Below are positions 1-8,461 of a stretch of 64,000 bases of DNA, piece after piece. Every line of letters starts with the position of its first letter. Position 1 is the stretch's first letter. Origin of the DNA: Hygrophila difformis (Eukaryota > Streptophyta > Magnoliopsida > Lamiales > Acanthaceae); the NCBI GenBank assembly GCA_030278955.1, contig JAOANR010000009.1:41378945-41442944 (forward strand), in the 5' to 3' direction. Below the pieces are notes generated by a model, which saw only the letters and a program-made list of their open reading frames with translations, searched no databases and had not been told where the DNA came from. The position numbers were made by a program, and so were the translations under genes.

Positions 1-1171
1 TGCAGAAAATACCAGATCGAATTTGGGTGACCAAAACATGTCCAAAAATTATAAAAATTTACAGAGAGCATCTTTAGGACATTAGGAACAAGTTTCATTT
101 TGGAAGGTTCTCCTAAAAATGTACGGATCATGGTCGAATTCACAGAACAATAAGATTGGTCATAGGAAAACCCTATTTGGCAGATTTTGTAAGAAAGAGA
201 GATGATCCAATATCTCGAGTTATACTCAACCAAAACTCCTAAAAATTGACGTGCAAAATATTAACTTACTTGGGATGAGTTTAGGATCGAAATTTCTCTT
301 GGTAGAACTTCCTCGATCGTCCGGATCGGCCTCAACAGTCCCTTCCTCCTACGATGGATCCTATATTCGAACGGTTGGAGAAATTCTTATCTTAGAGGCC
401 TGTATTACGAGTTTAGGACTAAGGAAAATGAATGAAATCCTCACTTACCCAAGTAATTATAGAGTGGAAGTGCCAACTTCGAAAGAAACCTCTGCAATTC
501 CTATGAACAACTCTCAACTCTCACAAACACTCCAATGATCTCAGATTTTTCAAACAAATGAAATGGAGAGGGGTTGTGAGGTTAAATAGAAGTGGGAATC
601 TGAAATGATTGGCATCCAATGATGGCATTAAGACCCTAGGTGAGTGGTGAGTGCTTGATGACTGATAACTCCCGAAGTTAAAGCTCCCATACCCCCACTA
701 CTCCACCTTGCTCAACCATGGTCCAACTAATGCCTCATCAAGCTTGTAAGTCACCTTAATCAAGGTTTGTGGAGGTTAACACACCCCAAAATCTATCCAA
801 AATCATCCCCACACACCCTCCAACGTCTGGAAATCAATTTGGAGTCGTTAGGAATCGTCCACCACCGAATTCATGACATGAAACGCATAGGGCGTTATGA
901 GTTCGCCATAACAGCAGGGTGGCGTGCTGGTGGCGCGCACCGCGCCGCCACCGCGCGGCCACCAGCCTGCGATTTTTTTTTTAATAAATAATATTATGAT
1001 TTTTAATCTCTTAAAAATCATAATATGAATTATCCGAGATTGTTGGGATAATTCGATACATCTATCCCGAGTCGCGATTATCCGAAATATTTAATTCCAC
1101 TCTCTCGGAATTATTTCGATTTCGATAAATAAATCCAAATTCGTAAATTTTGGATTTTTTCGGGTATTACA
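1..1171 (-). repeat. LTR fragment of a Ty3/Gypsy element, minus strand
   Basis: Read on the minus strand, position 1171 begins TGTAATACCCG, the same LTR start as the large Gypsy LTRs further right. The LTR runs off the left edge of the window. A GC-rich block at about 900-966 resembles the U3 block of those LTRs. The stretch near 20-240 has the same kind of AT-rich leader text. It abuts LINE sequence at 1172, so the element inserted into the LINE; TGCTA at 1172-1176 would be the target duplication but the other side is outside the window. Two open frames here (251-538 and 767-991) look like nothing known and are not called as genes. Confidence 0.6.
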
Positions 1172-2931
1172 TGCTAGTTTAGGATTGGCGAAGGTATCCG
1201 AAGGAGATAAGAGGTGGTTGTCAAGGGGCTTATCGGAGGAGGAAGTGAGGTCGGCAGTGTGGAGTTGCGATGGCAATCGGGCGCCTGGCCCTGATGGCTT
1301 CAACATAGGCTTCTTCAAAAAGCATTGGGAAATCCTGAAGGGTGATGTTATGGGAATTTTCAGAGAATTGGAAAGGGATGGAATTCTGCCAAAGGAATTT
1401 GGTGGCTCGTTTATTGCATTGATACCTAAGGTGGACAACCCTATGGAATTTGGAGACTTCCGGCCTATATCATTAGTAGGGAGTGTGTATAAGGTGGTGA
1501 CAAAAGTTTTGTCGAGAAGGCTGCAGGAGATACTGGACAAGATGGTCGGGCCATCCCAGATGGCTTTTATAAAAGGAAGACAGATCCTAGATGGGGTGTT
1601 GGTGGCATCTGAGGTGATACACTCCACACAGGCTTCAGGCAGGAGGGGTTTCATCTTGAAGTTAGATTTTGCAAAGGCTTATGACAACGTATCGTGGGAA
1701 TCATTATTCCGGATTTTGGAGGAAATGAATTTTGGAGATACCTGGATTAGGTGGATTAAGGGTTGTGTTTCCTCTGCCACAGCGGCTATTTTAATAAATG
1801 GCTCACCTACCAATTTCTTTATGATGGAGAAGGGGTTGAGACAGGGGGATCCGATTTCCCCGTATCTCTTCGTGCTTGTAGCCGAGGTACTGAGTACGTT
1901 GGTGACTAATGCAACTAATTGTGGGCTGTATAAGGGGCTGGATTCCGGAGGGGGAGGACCGGTGATTTCACTCCTCCAATATGCGGATGACACCCTCTTA
2001 TTCTGTGAGGGTGAGGTGCAGCAGATCATACTCATAAAGCGGATCTTAAAATGTTTAACTCTTGCAACAGGCTTACGGATCAATCATGGGAAGAGCAGCT
2101 TATATGGCATTAACTGCCCAGTGGAATTAGTGAGGGAGGCAGCAGACTTGTTTGGTTGCGAAGTTAATCATTGGCCTATGAAATATTTGGGAATCCCAGT
2201 TGGTGGCAGGATTAATGGAGCATCGCTTTGGCAACCAGTTTTGGACAAAGTGGAAAAGAGGTTGGCGGGTTGGATGGGAAGAATGTTATCACAAGCTGGT
2301 AGGCTATGCCTCATAAGGTCGGTATTGAACAGCCTCTCAACCTATTTTTTGTCAATTTTCAAGGTTCCAAAACTGGTGGCTGAACGGCTGGAGTTGTTAA
2401 AGAGAAAATTCTTTTGGAATGAATGGGGAGGATCAAGGCGGCTACACTCAGTTTGCTGAGATTGCATTCAGAGGCATAAAGATGACGGGGGGTTACAGGT
2501 CTGGGATGTAGGAAGATTTAACTCAGCTTTGTTATTGAAATGGAGGTGGAGATTTGGAAATGAAAATTCTCTTTGGAAAGAGGTCATTAATGCGAAATAC
2601 TATGATAGAACGGCTCCACTTGTGCCAGAACCACGGTTTACCAGATCTATTTGGGGTAAAATTTCTTGTACCTGGGGTGAAGTGAGACTGGGGGATAATG
2701 GGGATGGTTTCAAAATACAGGTGGGAAACGGAAATCTGGCCCGTTTTTGGCTTGACACTTGGGTAGAGGAGGGGCGGACACTAAGGGAATTATTCCCTAG
2801 AATTTTCGCATTATCAGTAAACAAGATGGGAAAGGTTGAAGAGTTTGGTTATTGGAAGGGGATTGAGTGGGAATGGAGAATTGTACTTAGGCGACCATTG
2901 TTCGATTGGGAGATGGAGGTGTGGGATAGCC
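1172..2931 (+). pseudogene. LINE (L1-type) reverse transcriptase fragment
   Basis: Open in one frame from the left junction (1173) to 2456, then a TGA at 2457-2459, then open again in the same frame to 2931. The protein has the order of a plant L1-type ORF2 RT domain: a GNRAPGPDGF-type motif near residue 30, FRPISLVGSVYK, a KLDFAKAYD motif A, GLRQGDPISPYLF, and a YADD catalytic box at 1980-1991. After the stop the thumb/linker region continues (HKDDGGLQVWD). The endonuclease, the RT N-terminus and the ORF2 C-terminus are missing because LTR elements interrupt both ends. The stop is most simply a TGG to TGA change. Inactive. Confidence 0.9.
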
Positions 2932-3332
2932 TGTAATACCCGAGAATTTTCCAACATAAAATAAAACAATAATTAAATAAATAAATAATAAATAAAATAC
3001 ATACTATAAATAAAGAAACAAATCCAGCAAATAAAATAAATAAATAGAGATAGGGAAATGAGAAATGAGATTTTTACTTAAAAAGGAAGTAAAGGAATTT
3101 AATTAAATAAAAGGATGGATAAATGGTACACCAAAACCCGACACTAATGAACTCGAGTATTCGAGTCCAAAACATTCAATTAGACTGAGAATAAAATTAG
3201 AGAGAAAGTATGAACCCGAATATACCCCGGAAATCGGAATTCGGGAGCATAGAGGGATAGAAACCCGAAAGAGAGGCGGAAAAGCACGACGGATCGCACG
3301 ACCCGCCCGGACCGAAGTCCAGGCGAAGTCGG

Positions 3333-3385
3333 CGCGGTGGCCGCGCGGTGGAAGGGCTTCAGCGCGCCACGACCGCGCCACCCCA
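3333..3385 (+). promoter_or_regulatory. GC-rich palindromic block in U3
   Basis: About 53 bp dominated by GCGCGGTGGCCGCGCG and its complement CGCGCCAC, about 120-170 bp upstream of the TATA box. The same block occurs at about 38855-38915, 47670-47722 and 52495-52547, and in reverse at about 900-966. Its conservation in otherwise AT-rich LTRs suggests a U3 control element. That role is inferred. Confidence 0.45.
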
Positions 3386-3502
3386 CAGATTTGTTTGTTG
3401 CGTGAATCTCTCGCCCGAACGCGGATTTTTCGACGTTCGGTTGAACATCTCTCGACTCCAGACGTCTAGCTCGGTTGTGGACGCTCTAGGGACTTAGAAT
3501 TC

Positions 3503-3510
3503 TATAAATA
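3503..3510 (+). promoter_or_regulatory. TATA box of LTR A
   Basis: TATAAATA, followed by the leader conserved in all copies (GCCCC, GAAC, AAACCCTAAA). Equivalent boxes lie at 39032-39039, 47843-47850 and 52668-52675 in the related LTRs, which supports this as the Pol II promoter. Confidence 0.7.
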
Positions 3511-3649
3511 AGCCCCTTGGGAGCCCCGAACAAGTTTACGAAACCCTAAACCATTCTATACGTTCGAAACCCTAAATCCGGAGTCGTCGGAGGCACGAAA
3601 CCAAGACGAACGCTGTTGGACGAGTTCTCTACAGATCTCCATAGTCGTG

Positions 3650-5172
3650 GTAAGTCTTGGTCCAATCTTTATTCAATAAACGATTCGAAAACGAATCCTA
3701 ATTATCTCCTTTTTCTTTCTACACCCCCGTATCGAATCTAGATCGTAGAACCCGACGAACGGAGAGGAGAAACGGTGATCTGGAAGCCACGCCTCCGAAT
3801 TGGACATTCCCGACGTTCATAGACACTGTAAGTTAACCTTACATGGTTTTGGGAGATTTTAAAACATTCGAAACCTAAAAGATTCAACAAGAACCATAAA
3901 CCTGTCCACTTTGTTTTTCTACCGACGCAACAGATTTGGTGAATTTTTCCGACCCTTAAAACGAACTCAAACGGAAAAACATAAAACACGAAAAACGTTC
4001 CTAAGACTTAGACCTAGCTACTGTAAAAATTTGAGAATTTTTGGAGTTGATTTGATATGTGAAAATGCGTTGAAACCGAACTGTTTAATTCTAGATCTTG
4101 AAATCTTGGACAGAACTTAGGAATGATCTTGATCACGTTTTTGACATAGGATCTAGGCTGTTTTAGATCTTTGGCCGAACATGAAAGTTGTAGATAAATG
4201 TCTTAAGATGATACCTGTCAAATTTCATTAAATTTGGAGTTGAATTGATATGGTAGAAATTGAAATCTTTGAACTGTGATGTATTAATCTCGGACAGATT
4301 TCTTGTTATGCGAAAATTGGCGTTTTCGACCTACTTAGGTATCTCGGATTGAAAAAGTTAAAACACGAAAGTTGTAGATCTTGATGTTTCCGAGTCAGAT
4401 ATGAAATTTTGGAATTTTTGGAATTAAACCTGATTTTTGACGAATTTTGGAGTAAACTGTGATTTACCGAACGAAATTTTGAAATCTTGTTGAAATATGG
4501 AATTAACCTTTAGGGTTGAAACGAATTGAGATATTGTTTCTAAATTTATACAATGGAAGGCAGATTTTAAAAACTAAATCCCCTTACAAACTTGATAAAT
4601 TAAAATTAGGGGTGAGTGCTCTGCAGGGTGCCCCCTAACGATTCACTTCGTGCCGTAATGGACGATGGTGACCCCGCGCGCTATACTTGAAATGTGATAT
4701 TGCCAAAACGGCGAAACTTAGAGCCTACACTCTCGTGAATATCCGTATGGGTTTCCCGAGGCTCCGGAGTGGTACTGGGTATGGCTGATACGGCTGCGGC
4801 CGCCGGGCTACCGGCTAAACATGTGGACATCGCGATCTTTATCGTGAAACTTTGAAATACCAAATCGGGAATGTAATGGGGATTCTAAATTAAATTAAAC
4901 TAGATTAAATTATATTGTTGTCCAATTAAGTTATTTAAATGCTTTATTTAAAATTATGGCTTTTATGATTAAACCATGTGATATGTGTTATTAAATAAAG
5001 CCTGGGATAAATTATGCTATTGGATATGGATTAGATGGAATTAAATATTATGTTATTATCATGGTTTTGTTAAATTATTAAAGTTATGGCTTTTAAACCC
5101 TACGATCATGCATGTGTTAACTTACTCAGCAATTTTTGCTGATCAAAACCATTTTTATTCATTTCTTTACAG
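3650..5172 (+). other. Predicted introns inside LTR A (3650-3741 and 3828-5172)
   Basis: Downstream of the TATA box, GTAAGT at 3650 and a pyrimidine-rich stretch ending TCTAG at 3741 outline a 92-nt intron. A second GTAAGT at 3828 pairs with TTTCTTTACAG ending at 5172 to outline a 1345-nt intron. About 30 nt before that acceptor, the branch-like CTGAT lies in the hairpin TCAGCAATTTTTGCTGA (5126-5142). The same signals occur at 39178-39270 and 39357-40724 (LTR B), 48169-49643 (LTR C) and 52994-54439 (LTR D). Splicing is a prediction from consensus and conservation only. Confidence 0.55.
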
Positions 5173-5534
5173 AATATGTGGAATGAGCATGTGTGAGCAC
5201 GAATCATGCATGGGATTTTGGGACTTTTATTTTGCTTTTAAATTTCGTACTTAGACTACATTATGAACGGGCCTGTTTAACCCGTGTTTTGGCCATGTCG
5301 GCCCTTTTTATATTTTCCGCTGCGATACTGTACTAAACTAAATATTTCCGCTGCGCTATGCTATTATTATTTTCGAATTATATTGTATGGGCTATTTTGA
5401 ATGCTTTAAATGTTTTAAATACTGCAATACCTAGCCTTGCATCTCTTTAGTAAGCTCGGAGAAGCCGTGTCTTACTAGGGAGATGTGGCGGTGACATCCC
5501 GACCTGGGTGACCAAAAACCGGGGTGTTACAAGT

Positions 5535-5547
5535 TGGTATCAGAGCC
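5535..5547 (+). other. Primer binding site of element A
   Basis: TGGTATCAGAGCC, complementary to the 3' end of initiator-Met tRNA, three bases after the LTR end at 5531. It marks the start of minus-strand DNA synthesis and fixes the LTR boundary. Confidence 0.9.
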
Positions 5548-5811
5548 CGGCTATTTTTAAACTATTATTTTCAAACCATTACTATTTATAAACTACTATT
5601 TAAACCACTATTATTTTTAAACTATTATTTTTAAACCATTATTATTTTTAAACTATTATTAATATTTTGACTATTATTTTAAATTTTAAAGTATTATTTC
5701 CATGGAAGAATTTTTATTCTTTATTTTAAAAACCCATGGAAAAATATATATGGTGCATTAAATTATTATTGGGGGGAATTATCATTTGCATATGCATGTT
5801 GCATCTCTGCT

Positions 5812-5965
5812 ATGAACTTAGCATCTTGGAAACTTGAACTTAGAATCTTTGCGAAACTCGAATTTAGAATCTTTGCGAAACTTGAACTTAGAATCTTGGC
5901 GAAACTTGAACTTAGAATCTTGAAAACTCGAACTTAGAATCTTGGCGAATATTAACCTAGATCTC
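5812..5965 (+). repeat. Short tandem repeats in the element A leader
   Basis: About six degenerate units of roughly 24 bp built on GAACTTAGAATCTTGGCGAA, ending shortly before the coiled-coil ORF. A matching array of about five units lies at about 50206-50325 in the gag-only element. No other feature is seen between 5548 and 5811. Confidence 0.8.
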
Positions 5966-5978
5966 TTGCTTGCGCTAG

Positions 5979-6314
5979 ATGGCTAGTCAAGACATGATGC
6001 AGTTGATGGTCAGGATGATGAGTGTTCATCTCGATTCCCACCAGACCCTAGAGCAGATGAAGTACCGTATGGCACAGTTGGAGGCCAATTTACATCACAT
6101 TGGCAACTTGAGAGAGGCGGATCATCACCGCATAAACCAACTCGAGCGCCAAGTCCAAACCCTCACTACACAAAACTTAATACTAAAGGAATACATCGAT
6201 GCCCACGGGCAAGACTTAAACACTATCTTTGACGACCTACTACCGCCGAGTTCGGAGGAGGAAGATCCGGAGGAAGATCCTGCTACCCCGCCGAGAGATG
6301 TCATGAGGCACTAG
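5979..6314 (+). CDS. Leader ORF: small coiled-coil protein, acidic tail
   Basis: 111 residues starting at an ATG just after the leader repeats and ending about 260 bp before gag. Residues 1-80 have regular heptad-like spacing of Met, Leu and Ile (MMQLMVRMM, LEQMKYRMAQLEANL, INQLERQVQTLTTQN), which predicts a coiled coil. The last 30 residues are acidic and proline-rich (SSEEEDPEEDP). It is unbroken although the neighbouring elements are heavily mutated. Comparable leader ORFs occur at 21034-21449 and 30275-30694. I do not recognise the family. Extra ORFs upstream of gag are known in some plant Gypsy elements; a role in RNA or Gag assembly is a guess. Confidence 0.55.
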   Translation: MASQDMMQLMVRMMSVHLDSHQTLEQMKYRMAQLEANLHHIGNLREADHHRINQLERQVQTLTTQNLILKEYIDAHGQDLNTIFDDLLPPSSEEEDPEEDPATPPRDVMRH

Positions 6315-6576
6315 AGATTCTACTGTTGGACATCGTTTTGCTAGAAAAATATTTCTACTTTGTACTAAATTTCTTTTGAGGAAATAAAATGCCCGATTTA
6401 TTTTTTTTTAAATCAAAACAAAACAAAACAAAATAAAATAAAACCCCGAAGCATACGATTCTTCTTAATCCGAACAAAGCACCACGTGCTAAATTACTAC
6501 ACACATATACATTCATAGAAATTGCTTAGACTATATGCTAATTTCACCAGTCCTAATCTATCCCATTTGTACTAGA

Positions 6577-8295
6577 ATGGCACCCAGAGGAAGAGGAAGA
6601 GGAAGAACTCAAACCACTCCCCAAACCACCACTGAGATACCTACTGAAACACCACCAAACGTCACTGAACCGATTCAACCTGAGATGGAACAACCCCAAG
6701 GTGCGCAGGACGCCCCCGCACCGAACAATGTGGGCGATCGTCTTAGGACGATAGAGGAAGTGCTGATTGCGCTCGGAAACGCGCAAGTCAACCAGGGACA
6801 AGCTGCGGCGGTACCTCCGCCCCAAGCTCGCCCTAACTACCTGGCGATGGTGAATCCCTACCAGCCGCCCCACTATGCTGGTGAGGAGGATCCAGCTAAA
6901 CTGGAGGAATGGATCCGGACTTTTGACAAGCTGCTAGGAGCGGTCAAATGTCCGGAAGGAGAGAGGGTACATGTCGCTTCATACTACTTGGGAGGCGAAG
7001 ATGACGACTGGTGGCAAGCAACGCAAGCCAAACTGACTGAAGTTGACGAGCCCTATTCGTGGATGGAGATGATGGAACTACTCAGGGATCGATTTTACCC
7101 CTTGAGTACCAAAGCTGCCATGTACGAGGAATTCCTGTCACTGAAGCAAGGAAGCCAAACGGTGCAAGAATACTACACCCGCTTTAAGGAGCTGGTGAGG
7201 TTCGCACCAAGGCTAGTGCCTACTGATGCGGAGAAGGCACAGAAGTTCGAGATGGGACTGAACCTGTCCGTGCGCGAAGTGATCGCGGGGGTACACTACC
7301 CCGACTTGCAAGCCGTGTACGATCGCGCTGTAGCGGTAGCACGCGTGCAGCAGCTGAAAAGAAGGGTGAGTGGGGAGTCCAACAGGGGTCCTCAAGACAA
7401 GAGAAGTCGAGATTCACGAAACGAGAACAACACTGGAAGGAACGAGCAGCGTAGAGGGTCGAATAGGCCCCAACAAAACAACACTGGGAGGAGGTTCAAT
7501 CAAGAAGATCCGGTACCGCCTTGCCCGCGATGTGGACGGCCACATCTGGCAAGGGGATGCCCGCAACAAGGCGCTTGTTACCGATGCGGTCGAATGGGTC
7601 ACGTTCGACGGGAATGTCGAACTAGGCTCGAGAACATAACGAAGAGGGACGATTTGGTCGCGGGGCAAGAACAGCCTCAAAACCAAAACGGGCGAAATGG
7701 CAATAACCAAGGGTACAGACCCCCTCAAAATAGGCCGCAAAACCAGAACCAGAACCAACGACCTCCGCCCCCACAGAATCAAAACCAGCAACAAAATCAG
7801 CAGCCGAATGCGAATCAGCAGGGCAATCAGGGACGCCTTATGGGGAGGCTGAACGTGGTGAACCAAGCGGACGTGCCTGCGCAAGGAGAAGTGATGGCAG
7901 GTACATTTCACGTTTTGAATACACCCCTTAGAATTTTATTTGATTCCGGAGCTAGTTGCTCAATTATTGCATCAAGGATAGTGCCTGAGTTAGATCTACC
8001 TAAGTGCGAGAGAATTAGCTTAGGAATTCAATTGCCTTCTGGAGAAGTAGTGTCTTGCTCTAAACGATATAACGGAATTCCTATAGTGATAAAGAACGTA
8101 GAATTCTTCGCGGACTTGGTAGAATTTAACTTAAGAGACTTTGACATCATACTGGGGATGGATTGGCTATCCCAGTATAAAGCGGTGATCGAATGCCAAA
8201 AGCAAAAGATCACCTTGTCAAAAAGTAGGGGAAAGAGAGTGATCTTTTACTCTCAGCCCCCTAAGAAAAGTAACAAAATCGTTATCCCAGTAAAA
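6577..8295 (+). pseudogene. gag: Gag-protease of element A, truncated
   Basis: The start at 6577 (MAPRGRGRG) matches the start of the related gag at 50715. The open frame also extends upstream to 6535, but those residues are not conserved. The order is: basic/proline-rich N-terminus; Retrotrans_gag capsid domain (residues about 85-235, with WIRTFDKLL, LRDRFYPL, EYYTRFKELVRFAP); two zinc knuckles, one short CX2CX3HX4C from about residue 316 and one CX2CX4HX4C from about residue 334; a Gln/Asn-rich linker; and an aspartic protease with LFDSGASCSII (catalytic Asp about residue 456) and ILGMDWL. The frame stays open into foreign sequence after about 8296, adding a meaningless hydrophobic tail to 8511. 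RT, RNase H and integrase are absent. Confidence 0.88.
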
Positions 8296-8461
8296 TCTTT
8301 TACTCTCCGGCCACGATCTTTCGCATCCCTCGGGTTTCGCTTTTTCTTTTACTTCTCGTCATTATATCCCTCTTCGTTTTCTCTCTTCTTCGCCTTTTTC
8401 CTTCTGCGCTCTTTTCTGCTTTTTTCTTCTGACCATTTTTTCATCTCCAGTGTTTTCCCGA

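Larger units (their letters stand above)
2932..5531 (+). repeat. 5' LTR of element A (2600 bp)
   Basis: Begins TGTAATACCCGAG and ends GGGGTGTTACA. Related LTRs lie at 38478-41073, 47317-49992 and 52151-54788. The layout is a GC-rich U3 block (3333-3385), a TATA box (3503), GTAAGT donors (3650, 3828), and a hairpin followed by an acceptor near 5126-5172. Between about 4540 and 4870 this copy differs completely from the other three: instead of the 28-bp hairpin array it carries an unrelated GC-richer segment. Confidence 0.9.
2932..8295 (+). mobile_element. Ty3/Gypsy element A, 5' half (LTR, leader ORF, gag-protease)
   Basis: The 5' LTR (2932-5531) starts directly in the LINE ORF and is followed by an initiator-Met primer site, a leader with short tandem repeats, a small coiled-coil ORF, and gag fused to protease. 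The sequence changes abruptly at about 8296, inside the protease-RT linker, to the Tat-element region. No RT, integrase or 3' LTR of this copy is visible. Gag and protease are close to those of the gag-only element at 47317-54788 and of chromovirus G, so A is probably of the same chromovirus group. TAGCC at 2927-2931 is the expected 5-bp target duplication, unverifiable here. Confidence 0.8.

Noticed and set aside
251..538. 95-residue plus-strand ORF in the left LTR
   Set aside because: It lies antisense inside an LTR fragment with no domain and no conserved composition.
767..991. 74-residue ORF ending in an Arg/Ala-rich tail
   Set aside because: The tail comes from the GC-rich U3 block; it is not protein-like and has no homologue I recognise.
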